From: CBDANO01 sp965197665 | GTDB lineage: Bacteria > Chloroflexota > Dehalococcoidia > Lucifugimonadales > UBA3495 | NCBI GenBank assembly: GCA_965197665.1 | Contig: CBDANO010000003.1 | Location: 310,001 to 374,000 of the forward strand | Length of the DNA stretch: 64,000 bases | Reading direction: 5' to 3' | In this document: positions 41,760-51,345 of the stretch, in pieces | Layout: the number at the start of each line of letters is the position of its first letter | Position numbering within the stretch: the first letter of the stretch is position 1 | Notes under the pieces: generated by a model | The model's database searches: none | What the model was told of the DNA's origin: nothing | The model's input: the letters and a program-made list of their open reading frames with translations, nothing else | Translations under genes and position numbers: made by a program

Positions 41760-43388
41760 CTAGAAGTCCATTCCGCCGCCCGGGGGCATGGCGGGCATCG
41801 AGGGTTTTTCTTGGGGAATCTCGGTGATCATGGACTCGGTGGTTAGCACCATGGAGGCAACGCTGGCCGCGTTCTGCAACGCGGAACGGGTAACCTTGGT
41901 GGGGTCTACGATCCCGCGCTCCAGCATCTGGCAGCTCTCGCCAACGTCGGCGTCGTAGCCGTAGTCGTCGGCGTGCTGTTTCACGTCATTCAGGACCACG
42001 GACCCCTCGAACCCGGAATTCTCCACGATGAGCCGCAGGGGTTGCTCCACCGAGCGTCCGATTATGTCCACGCCCACTTTCTCATCATGAGGCAGGCCGG
42101 AAACGTTGTCGAGGGCCCGCCTGGCGCGTACCAGGGCCACGCCGCCGCCGGGTACGATACCTTCCTCCACGGCGGAACGGGTAGCGGAAAGAGCGTCCTC
42201 CACCCGGGCCTTCCGTTCTTTTAGCTCAACTTCGGTCGCGGCCCCAACCTTGATGACAGCTACTCCGCCGGAGAGTTTCGCCATCCGCTCTTGGAGCTTC
42301 TCTCGATCGAACTCGGAGGTCGTCTCCTCGATCTGGGCCTTGATCTGGCCGATCCGGGCCTGGATGGCGTCTTCGGAGCCTCGTCCTTCGACGATGGTGG
42401 TCTCGTCCTTGGAGGCGCTCACCCGCCTGGCTTGGCCGAAGTCCTCCAAGGTGGCCGAGTCCAGCTTCTTGCCCATGTCTTCGCTAATGACCGTCCCGCC
42501 GGTGAGGATGGCAATGTCCTCCAGCATAGCCTTCCGTCGATCGCCAAAGCCGGGAGCCTTGACCGCGAGGGCGCTGAGGGTGCCCCGGAGCTTGTTGACG
42601 ACCAGGGTGGCCAGGGCCTCGCCGTCCACGTCCTCGGCGATGATGACCACGTTCTTCTTGCCGACCTGCAACAGCTTTTCCAAGGCGGGAAGCATGTCGG
42701 ACACGGCGGAGATCTTCTTGTCGGTGATAACGACCGTGGCGTCCTCCAACGTCGATTCCATGCGGTCCGAGTTGGTGATGAAGTAGGGAGAGATGTACCC
42801 CCGGTCGATCTGCATGCCTTCGACGTATTCGATTTCATCAGACATGCCCTTGGACTCTTCGACGGTGATTACGCCGTCTTTGCCCACTTTTTCCATGGCG
42901 TCGGCGATGGTGCCGCCGATTTCCTCTTCGTGAGCGGAGAGGCTGGCTACTTGGGCGATTCGTTCCCGGGTTTCCACCGACTGGGCCATACCTTGCAACT
43001 CATCCACCACGGCGGCGACCGCTTTTTCTATGCCGCGCTTGATGGCCATGGGGTTGGCGCCCGCAGTGACGTTCTTGAACCCGTCGTTGATGATGGCTTG
43101 AGCCAGGACCACCGACGTAGTGGTGCCGTCACCTGCGGCGTCGTTGGTCTTGGTGGCCGCTTCCTTCAGCAGTTGGGCGCCCATATTCTCGAAACTGTCG
43201 GGCAGTTCGATTTCCTTGGCAATGGTGACGCCGTCACTGCAAACTTGGGGCGGGCCAAAGGACTTGTCCAAGACCACGTTCCGTCCCTTGGGGCCTAGGG
43301 TAACCTTGACGGACTCTGCCAGAGTGTCGATGCCGGCCCGGAGGGACTTTCGCGCGTCCTCCGAGTAGGTCAATTTCTTCGGGGGCAT
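41760..43388 (-). CDS. groEL: chaperonin GroEL (60 kDa)
   Basis: 542 residues, full length. KVTLGPKGRNVVLDKSFGPP, the ATPase segment NDAAGDGTTTSVVLAQ, equatorial and apical domains complete, and a C-terminal PAMPPGGGMDF tail typical of bacterial GroEL. Preceded by groES with 32 bases between. Assists folding in the cytoplasm as a double 7-mer ring. Confidence 0.98.
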   Translation of the reverse strand: MPPKKLTYSEDARKSLRAGIDTLAESVKVTLGPKGRNVVLDKSFGPPQVCSDGVTIAKEIELPDSFENMGAQLLKEAATKTNDAAGDGTTTSVVLAQAIINDGFKNVTAGANPMAIKRGIEKAVAAVVDELQGMAQSVETRERIAQVASLSAHEEEIGGTIADAMEKVGKDGVITVEESKGMSDEIEYVEGMQIDRGYISPYFITNSDRMESTLEDATVVITDKKISAVSDMLPALEKLLQVGKKNVVIIAEDVDGEALATLVVNKLRGTLSALAVKAPGFGDRRKAMLEDIAILTGGTVISEDMGKKLDSATLEDFGQARRVSASKDETTIVEGRGSEDAIQARIGQIKAQIEETTSEFDREKLQERMAKLSGGVAVIKVGAATEVELKERKARVEDALSATRSAVEEGIVPGGGVALVRARRALDNVSGLPHDEKVGVDIIGRSVEQPLRLIVENSGFEGSVVLNDVKQHADDYGYDADVGESCQMLERGIVDPTKVTRSALQNAASVASMVLTTESMITEIPQEKPSMPAMPPGGGMDF

Positions 43389-43420
43389 CCTTTTCCTCCT
43401 TATTTAATCTTCGTTGGCGG

Positions 43421-43711
43421 CTAGGATATCTTGGCGAGAATGTCGCTCTCCCTGAGAATCAGGTACTCGTCATCCCCGTCCTTGTATTCGGTGCCGGCGA
43501 ACTTGGAGTAGATAACCCGGTCACCCATGGAGAGTTCCATGGGGATCCGCTTTCCGTCGTCGGCGACTCTACCGGGTCCAACCGCTATCACTTTACCTTC
43601 CTGGGGCTTTTCCTTGGCCGTATCCGGAAGGAAGATACCGCCTTTAGTCTGTTGATCTAGCTCAATAGGCTGAACGATTACCCGCTCGCCTAGGGGAACA
43701 AAATTAGCCAC
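43421..43711 (-). CDS. groES: co-chaperonin GroES (10 kDa)
   Basis: 96 residues from a GTG with AAGGAGG seven bases upstream; an in-frame ATG nine codons earlier lacks a ribosome site. VPLGERVIVQPIELDQQTKGGIFLPDTA contains the mobile loop, and GDRVIYSKFAGTEYKDGDDEYLILRESDILA is the conserved C-terminal half. Heads the groESL operon. Confidence 0.97.
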   Translation of the reverse strand: MANFVPLGERVIVQPIELDQQTKGGIFLPDTAKEKPQEGKVIAVGPGRVADDGKRIPMELSMGDRVIYSKFAGTEYKDGDDEYLILRESDILAKIS

Positions 43712-43786
43712 CGTTGCCTCCTTTCTACATATCCCCAATCAGATGGGGAATTTACAGAGCGTGCCTGTTTGCTCGCGTTCTGGGAG

Positions 43787-43824
43787 CTATAAATCATGGT
43801 AAATAAGACTGTCAACCTTGTCAA
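43787..43824 (-). promoter_or_regulatory. groESL promoter region with two overlapping sigma-70-like promoters
   Basis: Minus strand holds TTGACA (43824-43819), 17 bases, TACCAT, and a second TTGACA (43815-43810), 17 bases, TTATAG. Both have perfect -35 boxes and ideal spacing, about 75-110 bases upstream of groES. A weak AGCTC-N9-GAGC symmetry follows, but a true CIRCE (HrcA) operator is not recognisable. Confidence 0.6.
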
Positions 43825-44022
43825 GATACCGCGCGCATGCCTACCATACGCAGAGCCATAGACGGCGCGGTGGAGCCTTGGGTTAACCCGGCCCAATTCT
43901 ATCATGTACAGCGTCAAAGACGGCCTGGTGGAGACTTATGTCAACCCAATCTAGTGGCGGCGGTCCTGTCAAGCATAGGCGGCGCCGGTGCGGGGCCTTC
44001 CTGTTGTTGCCGATTGCCGGCT

Positions 44023-44820
44023 TTGGGGGCGGCTGAGATTCGATACAACTCCGTGAATCTTCAGGTGGACGGCCCGGTAGCGTGGGTAACACTGGCGCGC
44101 CCGGAATCGGGCAACCGCATCGACCGGGAAATGGCGGGCGAGTTGCGGGAAGTCTGCCGCCTTATCGGGGAAGACGAGGAGGTGCGGGTCCTGGTTATAA
44201 CGGGCCGGGACCGGCAATTTTCCGTAGGCCGGGAGGCGCCGCCGGAGAGCCCTGCTCACGAAAGCAGCGAAGCGTTCCTCGAATGGCTGGCCTGCGTTCA
44301 GGTAGCGTCCTCGGTGGCCGGGCTTGCGGTCCCGGTCATCGCCTCGATAAACGGCGACGCCTTGGACCACGGTCTGGAGTTAGCCTTGGGGGCGGACATC
44401 CGGCTGGCCGCCCGGGAGGCCCGGCTCGGCTTGACGGACTTGGGCCGCGGGGAATTTCCGTGGGACGGAGGCACCCAGCGGCTACCCCGCTTGGTCGGTC
44501 CGTCTTGGGCCCGGGACATGATTTTCACCGGCCGGATAGTCGAGGCGCCTCAAGCCTTGGACATCGGTCTGGTCAACCGGGTTACGGAAGGGGACCGGCT
44601 GCCGGCCGAGACGCGCCAACTGGCGGCAAGCGTCGCCGCCGGGGCGCCCATCGCCGCCCGGTATGCTAAAGAAGCGGTCCGGACAGGCATGGACCTGAGC
44701 TTGGAGCAAGGGTTACGGCTGGAGGCCGACCTGAACATACTGCTGCATGGCACGGCGGACCGGTCCGAGGGTCTGCGTTCTTTTCTGGAGCGGCGGCGGC
44801 CGGAGTTCCGCGGCGAGTAA
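44023..44820 (+). CDS. enoyl-CoA hydratase/isomerase (crotonase) family protein
   Basis: About 265 residues. Crotonase core: VDGPVAWVTLARPES, ITGRDRQFSVGRE at the oxyanion-hole loop (normally FCAGAD), INGDALDHGLELALGADI with the first catalytic-type Glu, and LTDLGRGEFPWDGGTQRLPRLVG with Asp where the second catalytic Glu usually lies. It may thus be an isomerase, hydrolase or lyase rather than a hydratase. The start is uncertain: a TTG at 44023 is used here, a GTG at 44053 is possible, and the longer open frame upstream does not look like protein. First gene of a plus-strand catabolic block. Confidence 0.75.
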   Translation: MGAAEIRYNSVNLQVDGPVAWVTLARPESGNRIDREMAGELREVCRLIGEDEEVRVLVITGRDRQFSVGREAPPESPAHESSEAFLEWLACVQVASSVAGLAVPVIASINGDALDHGLELALGADIRLAAREARLGLTDLGRGEFPWDGGTQRLPRLVGPSWARDMIFTGRIVEAPQALDIGLVNRVTEGDRLPAETRQLAASVAAGAPIAARYAKEAVRTGMDLSLEQGLRLEADLNILLHGTADRSEGLRSFLERRRPEFRGE

Positions 44821-44844
44821 CATGAGCAACTTGGGTTATCCGGT

Positions 44845-45381
44845 GTGAAGGTAAAACTGGACCTGCATACCCATATGTGGGAGGCGTTCAATTTCCAAAG
44901 TCCCACCGAAAGCATGGCGGAAACCGTGGTAGCTCAGATCAAGGCCCGCGGGATTGACGGTATTGCTATCACCGACCATCGCAATAAGGAGTGGGCCTTC
45001 GAGTTTCAAGAGGTGGTGGAACGGCTCTATCCGGGCCAAGCAATAATCATTCCCGGTTGGGAAATCGAGGTGCGGCCTCAGCAAAACCCGTTTGCCGAGT
45101 ACCAGGTTGCGGAGCTTTTCCTTCCCGGAGGCGGTACCTTTCGCTCCTATTGCCACCCGGGTTACTATTCCCCGGAAATCATTATCGAGGACAACGTTCA
45201 CGCCATAGAGATCGACAACTACATACACAATTGGCACATACGCAAGCGGCAGGTGGAGGAGATCGCTAAGGCCCACGGCCTCCTGTTGCTCGAAGTGAGC
45301 GACGCTCACACCGTGGAGAACATCGGACTCCGTTATACCGAGTTGGACCTCGAAGAGCTTTATGCGAGAGCTTCGCAATAG
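44845..45381 (+). CDS. PHP-domain metal-dependent phosphoesterase-like protein
   Basis: 178 residues, shorter than most PHP proteins. KLDLHTHMWEAF (first metal-binding HxH), IAITDHRNKEWAFE, GWEIEVRP (Glu ligand), SYCHPGYYS and LEVSDAHTVENIG supply the metal ligands in PHP order. GTG start. It could be a phosphoesterase or related hydrolase; no substrate can be named. Located 24 bases after the crotonase gene. Confidence 0.75.
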   Translation: MKVKLDLHTHMWEAFNFQSPTESMAETVVAQIKARGIDGIAITDHRNKEWAFEFQEVVERLYPGQAIIIPGWEIEVRPQQNPFAEYQVAELFLPGGGTFRSYCHPGYYSPEIIIEDNVHAIEIDNYIHNWHIRKRQVEEIAKAHGLLLLEVSDAHTVENIGLRYTELDLEELYARASQ

Positions 45382-45498
45382 AACACGCAGAGGGCGCTCG
45401 AGTCCAAGGACTCAACGCCCGGAATCCGGCCCGGCCGGTTTTCAACCTGACTATCGAAGGTCCCGCCCAAGGCTGGCCATTGGCAGTTGAAAGCCGCA

Positions 45499-46224
45499 AT
45501 GACCAATTTCGACACTTTGTTGTACACGAAAGAGGAAGGCGTGGAAGGCGCCGTGGCCCATATCTCGTTGAACCGCCCCCAAGTGCTCAACGCCTACAAC
45601 ATACAGATGCGAGACGATTTTTCCGAGGCGTTGGCGGCGGCGGACGACCCCGAGGTCCGGTCTTTGTTGGTGAGCGGGCAAGGCCGGGCCTTTTGCGCCG
45701 GCGCCGACTTAACCGAGTTCGGGACGGCGCCATCCCAAACGGCGGCTAGGCGGGTGCGATGGGAGCGGGACGTTTGGGGCCGGCTATCGACGTTGCCAAT
45801 TCCCATCGTCACCGCCGTGCATGGGTACTGCATCGGCTCCGGCCTGGAAATCACGCTGCTCAGCGATATACGCCTCGGTGCCGCCGGAACGGTGTTTTCC
45901 ATGCCTGAGGCCCATCTGGGGATGATTCCGGCAGCCGGCGGTACTCAAACTTTGCCTAGGAACATCGGGGCGTCGAGGGCCATGGAACTGCTATTGACCG
46001 GGCAACGGTTCGACGCCCAAGAAGCGCTGCGGCTGGGACTCTTGACCCGGGTAACGCCCGAAAGCAGGTTAATGGAGGAAGCTTGGGGCATAGCTAGACA
46101 ACTGGCAGCCTTGGAGCGTAACCTAGCAGCCGCAGCAAAGGAATGCTTGCTCCAAGGCGGAAACCTTCCCCTGGCTCGAGGGCTGGAAATGGAAACGAGA
46201 CTGGCGGCCCGGGCGTTGAGCTAG
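45499..46224 (+). CDS. enoyl-CoA hydratase/isomerase
   Basis: 241 residues. Canonical crotonase with HISLNRPQVLNAYN, FCAGADLTEF for the oxyanion hole, VHGYCIGSGLEITLLSDI with the first Glu, MPEAHLGMIPAAGGTQTLPR with the second Glu. Unlike the crotonase at 44023 all key positions are standard. Likely hydrates an enoyl-CoA. A TTG lies four codons upstream of the chosen ATG. Confidence 0.9.
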   Translation: MTNFDTLLYTKEEGVEGAVAHISLNRPQVLNAYNIQMRDDFSEALAAADDPEVRSLLVSGQGRAFCAGADLTEFGTAPSQTAARRVRWERDVWGRLSTLPIPIVTAVHGYCIGSGLEITLLSDIRLGAAGTVFSMPEAHLGMIPAAGGTQTLPRNIGASRAMELLLTGQRFDAQEALRLGLLTRVTPESRLMEEAWGIARQLAALERNLAAAAKECLLQGGNLPLARGLEMETRLAARALS

Positions 46225-46387
46225 TCTTGGGAAGAGAGGGGGCGGGGTATCAACCCGACTTGGGAAGTCCTCCGGAGTTTTCCGGGGTAACCGGGAACAT
46301 TCGTAAACCGGAAATCAGCCCTTCGCAACGCCGGCAGAAGACCGGAGAAGATGCCACAGTGCGGCGATTCCGCAGCCGGAGGTTTGT

Positions 46388-47947
46388 ATGCGGACCAGCG
46401 AGTTTCTGACGATAGCGGGCGCCATCGTGCCCGATCGGACCGCCGTGCATTTCGACGGCGAATCAGTTACTTTCGAGGGCCTTCAGCAGCGGTCCAATCG
46501 GCTGGCCAACGCTATGGCGGACCGGGGCGTCGGACGGGGCGACCGGGTGGCGATGATGCAGGTCAATTGCATCCAGGCCATCGAGGCCTACTTTGCCGCC
46601 GCCCAGTTGGACGCTATATACGTACCCATCAACTTTCGCGCCAAGACGGAAGAGCTGCAACAGATGCTGGCCATCGCTCGACCCAGCATTCTGTTCATCG
46701 GCGAGCGCTATTCGCCGCTGATAGACTCGATGGACAATAGCGAAAGGTTGATTCCCAACGACCGGGTAGTGGTGCTCGACGGCCAAGCTTCCGGCGGCAG
46801 GCTCACTTACGCTGGGCTTCTAGCCGGCGCACCGGAAGATGAGTACCTCTTCCCGGAGGCGGAAGACACCGACACCAACGTTATTATGTTCACTGCCGGG
46901 ACCACCGGGGCCCCCAAAGGGGTCATGCTCTCCCACGACAGCTTTTCGTCGTTCATGTTGGCCACCGTAGCCCACGCGGATTCGGAGTCGGAGGAGACCA
47001 ACCTGCTCACGGTGCCCCTCTACCACATCGCCGGCCTTCAAGCGGCCCTAGCGTCGGTATATGGGGGGCGGACCTTGGTGGTCATGCGCCAGTTCGAGCC
47101 AGTGGAGTGGATGGACCTAGTGCAGCGGCATGGTGTGAACCGGGCGATGGTGGTCCCTACTATGTTGAAGCAACTTATGGACCATCCCAGGTTCCGCGAG
47201 TTCGACCTTTCTTCTTTGGACGTGATCACCTACGGCGCCGCCTCGATGCCCTTGGAGGTCATCAAGCAAGCCATTCAAGAGTTCCCCGGCGCCCGCTTCA
47301 TCAATGCCTTCGGGCAGACTGAGACCGCCTCCACCATCACCATGCTGCCCCCTGATGACCACGTCTTGGAGGGTCCTCCGGAGGAGATCGAAAAGAAGCT
47401 GAAGAGGCTGACGTCCATCGGCATACCGTTGGATGACGTGGAGGTACGGATCGTCGACGAAGACGGCCACCCGGCCAAGACCGGTGAGGTGGGAGAAATC
47501 GTTGCCCGGGGAGAGCGGATGATGACCGGCTACTGGCAGGAGGAATCGGCCACCCGGGACGCTATACGCTCGGGTTGGATTTACACCGGAGACTTGGGGT
47601 ATCAGGACGAGGACAGCTACATCTACTTGGCGGGCCGGGCCAAGGACTTCATCAAAAGGGGCGGCGAAATGGTATCTCCGGAGGAGGTGGAGCAAGTCCT
47701 GATGTCTCATCCCTTGGTGGACGACGCGGCAGTCATTGGCGTACCGGACCCGGAGTGGGGCGAAGAAGTCCGGGCCGTCGTGGTTTCCCGATCCGGCGGC
47801 GCGCCCGAGGAGGAGTTGATCCGGTACTGTCAAGAACGGCTGGCCGGATTCAAACGCCCCCGTTCGGTGGTGTTCGTTGACGAGCTCCCCCGGAACGTCA
47901 TGGGGAAGGTGCTGAAGCGAGACTTGCGGGAGCGGCACGGGAATTGA
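46388..47947 (+). CDS. AMP-forming acyl-CoA synthetase
   Basis: 519 residues, ANL superfamily. P-loop IMFTAGTTGAPKGVMLSH, LYHIAGLQAAL, NAFGQTETAS, GRGERM-like VARGERMMTGYW, YTGDLGYQDEDSYIYL, GRAKDFIKRGGEMVSPEEVE and the catalytic Lys in NVMGKVLKRDLR. Activates a carboxylic acid to its CoA thioester via an acyl-AMP. The neighbouring hydratases and CoA-transferases suggest a fatty, aromatic or dicarboxylic acid, but the chain specificity cannot be read. Confidence 0.92.
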   Translation: MRTSEFLTIAGAIVPDRTAVHFDGESVTFEGLQQRSNRLANAMADRGVGRGDRVAMMQVNCIQAIEAYFAAAQLDAIYVPINFRAKTEELQQMLAIARPSILFIGERYSPLIDSMDNSERLIPNDRVVVLDGQASGGRLTYAGLLAGAPEDEYLFPEAEDTDTNVIMFTAGTTGAPKGVMLSHDSFSSFMLATVAHADSESEETNLLTVPLYHIAGLQAALASVYGGRTLVVMRQFEPVEWMDLVQRHGVNRAMVVPTMLKQLMDHPRFREFDLSSLDVITYGAASMPLEVIKQAIQEFPGARFINAFGQTETASTITMLPPDDHVLEGPPEEIEKKLKRLTSIGIPLDDVEVRIVDEDGHPAKTGEVGEIVARGERMMTGYWQEESATRDAIRSGWIYTGDLGYQDEDSYIYLAGRAKDFIKRGGEMVSPEEVEQVLMSHPLVDDAAVIGVPDPEWGEEVRAVVVSRSGGAPEEELIRYCQERLAGFKRPRSVVFVDELPRNVMGKVLKRDLRERHGN

Positions 47948-48002
47948 CCGGCGCGAATAACCTATTGTTGGCGAGTAACCTGGAGGTGGAGGCTGTCTGG
48001 AA

Positions 48003-48941
48003 ATGAAGGTTGCAGTGATGGGTACGGGGGGAGTTGGCGGTTACTTTGGCGGCTTGTTGGCCCGGGCCGGCCACGAGGTAACTTTCGTGGCCCGGGGCGC
48101 CCACTTGGCTGCCATCCAGCGTAAGGGATACTTGATCGTGGAAAGCAGCCTGGACGGCGTCTTCAACGCTCCCGGACGGGCGTTGGAGGATACCGCCGGC
48201 GCGGGGGCACAAGAGCTTGTATTGTTTACGGTAAAGATGCACCACAACAGCCAAGCTATCGACGCGGTGGCGCCGATGGTGGGGCCGGAGACGGTGGTCC
48301 TGACCCTGCAGAACGGCATCGACAACGGCGACCAATTGGCCCGATCATTGACGCCGTCATCGGTAATGATTGGGTCCGTCTACATGGAAGGGCGAATCAG
48401 GTCCCCCGGCGTGGTCAGCCAGGGCGGACCGGGCGCCGCTGCCTTCGGCGAGACGCGGCCTGGGCTGACTGAGAGGGGACGGCGCCTTTTGGGATTGTTC
48501 GAGGAGGCCGGTTGGCGGGTGGAGCTGCAAGAAAACATGCCGGGAATGTTGTGGAAGAAGTTCGCTTACATCGCGGGGTCGGCGGCGGTGAATGCAGCCA
48601 CCAACTCGGTCTACGAGGAGATGCGGTCCATTCCTGAAACCCGGTTATTGATTCAAAGGGCCGTGGAGGAAGTCTTGGCAGTGGGCCGGGCCAGGGGCGC
48701 GCCCATTATGGATGATAGTCTGGAATGGGCAATGAACTCCCTGGACCGCTTTCCGGCCCAAGGCAGAGCGTCCTTGGCCAAGGACTTCCTGGAAAGCAGG
48801 CCTGTGGAGTTGGAAGGACTGACCGGGACCGTGGTCCGCATGGGGCGAGAGGCCGGAATCCCCACGCCGGTAAACGACGCCCTCTACGCTATTCTAAAAC
48901 CCGCCGCCCTACGCATCGAATCCCAGGCGGGAAGTCCCTGA
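48003..48941 (+). CDS. 2-dehydropantoate 2-reductase-like (ApbA/PanE) oxidoreductase
   Basis: 312 residues. VMGTGGVGGYFGGLLARAGHEV binds NADP, FTVKMHHNSQA holds the family Lys, LQNGIDN the Asn, MLWKKFAYIAGSAAVNAATN the second domain Lys, and PVELEGLTGTVVRMGREAGIPTPVND the C-terminal conserved Glu/Pro segment. It may reduce ketopantoate (pantothenate/CoA synthesis) or another 2-oxo acid of the surrounding pathway; several paralogues per genome are common, so I do not name it panE. Confidence 0.85.
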   Translation: MKVAVMGTGGVGGYFGGLLARAGHEVTFVARGAHLAAIQRKGYLIVESSLDGVFNAPGRALEDTAGAGAQELVLFTVKMHHNSQAIDAVAPMVGPETVVLTLQNGIDNGDQLARSLTPSSVMIGSVYMEGRIRSPGVVSQGGPGAAAFGETRPGLTERGRRLLGLFEEAGWRVELQENMPGMLWKKFAYIAGSAAVNAATNSVYEEMRSIPETRLLIQRAVEEVLAVGRARGAPIMDDSLEWAMNSLDRFPAQGRASLAKDFLESRPVELEGLTGTVVRMGREAGIPTPVNDALYAILKPAALRIESQAGSP

Positions 48942-49103
48942 GCATTGCCGAGGCGGCTTGGCTCGCGGGCACGCCTGCTGCCGGCCATTGAAGCGCCCCA
49001 GTGATATACTCCCTTTGCCCGGTGACCGGCGAGGTCGAGCTTGGCTCCGGATTAGGGGCCTCAATTACCTTCGTCAGATATAAACCCGTAGGAGGGCTAT
49101 ATC

Positions 49104-50750
49104 ATGAATACCATCGACGCGATAACTGAGATACTAAAACGCGAGGGTGTCGAGTATCTCAGTTGTTTCCCTACCACCCCGGTGCTCGAGTCCTGCGCCC
49201 AAGCCGGCATCCGCCCCATAATCTGCCGCCAAGAACGGGTAGGCATCGGCATCGCCGACGGGTTCAGCCGGGTGACCAACGGCCGGCGGATTGGGGTCGC
49301 GGCGGTGCAGTACGGCCCCGGGGCGGAAAACGCTTTCGCCGGGGTGGCCACCGCCTACTCAGACTCGGTACCCATCTTAGTAATACCCACCGGCCATCCC
49401 CGGGAAAGGTCCGGCATTCAACCCCATTTCAGCTCTGTGACCAACTTCCGCGGCGTCACGAAGTCCGTCGAGCAAATCAATGCCGCCGGCCGCACTTGCG
49501 AGATCATGCGCCGGGCCTTCGCGGCACTCAGGCAAGGCCGGCCCGGACCCGTCGTCGTGGAGGTGCCGGTGGACGTAGCTAAGGAGCAAGTGGCTGAGGA
49601 GGACTTCTATTACCAACCGTCCCGGAGAATCGTCTCCCCGGGAGACCCCCGCGACGTGGAAGCCGCAGCTCAGGCCCTCTGCCAAGCCAGACGTCCGGTG
49701 ATTCACGCGGGGCAGGGAGTAATGTACGCCGAAGCCGGCGATGAGCTAATAGAGTTGGCCGAGCTTTTGCAGGCGCCGGTAATGACCACTCTGCTAGGCA
49801 AAAGCGCCTTCCCGGAAACTCATCCGTTGGCTCTGGGTTGCGGGGCCTTGACCATGTCCGGGGTCGTGTACCATTTCGTGGGCCAATCCGACGTGCTATT
49901 CGGGGTCGGGACCAGCTTCACCAAACACGGCATGTGCATGAACATTCCCACCGGGAAAACGCTGATTCAGGCCACCAACGAACCCGGAGACGTCAACAAA
50001 GACTACAACATCGACTATCCCATCATAGGCGACGCCAAGCTGGTGCTGCGGCAGATGATCGATGCCTGCCGGGACATCGTAGGCAAGACGCGGGAATCGG
50101 ACCAAGGGACGGCAAAGGAGATCAACTCCGAGCGGGACGGCTGGCTTAGTCAATGGCGGACCAAGCTTTCCGACGCCAAAGCGCCAATAAATCCTTACCG
50201 GGTGCTTTCGGACTTCATGCGCGCGGTACCGCCGGAGGACGCCATCGTAACCCACGATTCCGGAGGGCCCCGGGACCAGATCATCCCCTTCTACCGTTCC
50301 AACGGTCCTAGGACCTACTTAGGATGGGGCAAGTCCCACGGCCTGGGGACTGGCTTGGGGCTGGCCATAGGAGCCAAGCTGGCCAAGCCGGAAAAGGTGT
50401 GCGTGAATTTTATGGGCGACGCCGCGTTCGGCATGACCGGGCTGGATTTCGAGACCGCGGTGCGGTCGCGGCTGCCCATCATCACCGTCGTCCTGAATAA
50501 CTCGACCATGGCGGCGGAGACCGAGTTGATGGCCGCCTCGCACCAACTGTTCAACACTCGCGACCTTGGCGGCAACTACGCCGACATGGGTAGGGCCATG
50601 GGCGGCTACGCGGAGCGGATCGAAGACCCGGTGGAAGTTATTCCCGCTTTCCAGCGCGCCAGGCGGGTTACCGAGGAGGACGGTACTGCCGTGTTGCTGG
50701 AGTTCATAACTTCATCGGAGACGGAGGCTTCTCACCGGCGGGCCTTCTGA
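49104..50750 (+). CDS. thiamine diphosphate-dependent enzyme (acetolactate synthase-like)
   Basis: 548 residues, POX/ALS architecture. The catalytic Glu is in ICRQERVGIGIADGFSRVT, QYGPGAENAFAGVATAYSDSVPIL follows, a central FAD-like domain reads VIHAGQGVMYAEAGDELIEL, and the ThDP site is VNFMGDAAFGMTGLDFETAV through VVLNN. N-terminal SCFPTTPVLES departs from true IlvB. Close to class III CoA-transferases, it could be a 2-hydroxyacyl-CoA lyase, oxalyl-CoA decarboxylase-like enzyme or a benzoylformate/2-oxo acid decarboxylase. Good TAGGAGG ribosome site before the ATG at about 11 bases. Confidence 0.85.
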   Translation: MNTIDAITEILKREGVEYLSCFPTTPVLESCAQAGIRPIICRQERVGIGIADGFSRVTNGRRIGVAAVQYGPGAENAFAGVATAYSDSVPILVIPTGHPRERSGIQPHFSSVTNFRGVTKSVEQINAAGRTCEIMRRAFAALRQGRPGPVVVEVPVDVAKEQVAEEDFYYQPSRRIVSPGDPRDVEAAAQALCQARRPVIHAGQGVMYAEAGDELIELAELLQAPVMTTLLGKSAFPETHPLALGCGALTMSGVVYHFVGQSDVLFGVGTSFTKHGMCMNIPTGKTLIQATNEPGDVNKDYNIDYPIIGDAKLVLRQMIDACRDIVGKTRESDQGTAKEINSERDGWLSQWRTKLSDAKAPINPYRVLSDFMRAVPPEDAIVTHDSGGPRDQIIPFYRSNGPRTYLGWGKSHGLGTGLGLAIGAKLAKPEKVCVNFMGDAAFGMTGLDFETAVRSRLPIITVVLNNSTMAAETELMAASHQLFNTRDLGGNYADMGRAMGGYAERIEDPVEVIPAFQRARRVTEEDGTAVLLEFITSSETEASHRRAF

Positions 50751-50932
50751 CCGGTATTTTCGAAGACGTTGGCTTGGGGCCTCCTCCTCCCAGGCGAGAC
50801 CCTTGCGTAACTCTCCGGTCTTTTCCCACCGGCGGCGAAGGCACTTTCGAAACGTCCTCTGACGGGGCGAGTCGCGCGGGTTCCGTAGGCTTAGCCCCAC
50901 TGCACTAACTAACAAAATTAAGGAGTTAGAAA

Positions 50933-51289
50933 ATGGGTCGGTCAAAATATTTGTTCATTGCCAGTATGGACGTCGATGCCGACAAAGAAGCCCTATTCAA
51001 TGAAGTCTATGACATCGAGCACTGCCCGGAGTTGGCCGGGGTGGACGGCGTGGGTCCCATCACCCGGTTCGAAAAGCAGGACTTCTCGGTGCTCATCGGA
51101 GGCGAACTCCGTAACGTCGCGGCGGAAAGCGAGCCCAAGTATCACGCTATGTATGAGATAGAAAGCCCCGAAGTTTTGACCACCACGGCTTGGGGCGACG
51201 CCGTGGAGCGAGGCCGATGGCCCGGGCAGGTGCGCCCCTACACTCGAAACCGGCGGCATATGCTGCTCCGGCTCACCTATCCTGGATAA
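50933..51289 (+). CDS. small alpha/beta protein, unknown function
   Basis: 118 residues with AAGGAG upstream of the ATG. YLFIASMDVDADKEALFNEVYD looks like the first strand-helix of a dimeric alpha-beta (ferredoxin-like) barrel, with conserved-looking HCPELAGVDGVGPITRF and a C-terminal RPYTRNRRHMLLRLTYP. The pattern is like DUF4286 / EthD-like small proteins. Position between the ThDP enzyme and the CoA-transferases suggests a role in that pathway. Function unknown. Confidence 0.65.
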   Translation: MGRSKYLFIASMDVDADKEALFNEVYDIEHCPELAGVDGVGPITRFEKQDFSVLIGGELRNVAAESEPKYHAMYEIESPEVLTTTAWGDAVERGRWPGQVRPYTRNRRHMLLRLTYPG

Positions 51290-51345
51290 TCGCCGGTAAT
51301 TCCTGGGTCAGGGCTGCCGGCGGCGCGGGGTAGATATTTTGGCCA

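Noticed and set aside
42291..43298. 335-codon plus-strand frame opposite groEL
   Set aside because: Low-complexity Gly/Asp/Val-rich shadow of groEL.
43741..43800. Possible CIRCE (HrcA) operator upstream of groES
   Set aside because: Only AGCTC-N9-GAGC symmetry is present; the TTAGCACTC/GAGTGCTAA consensus is matched at too few positions to call.
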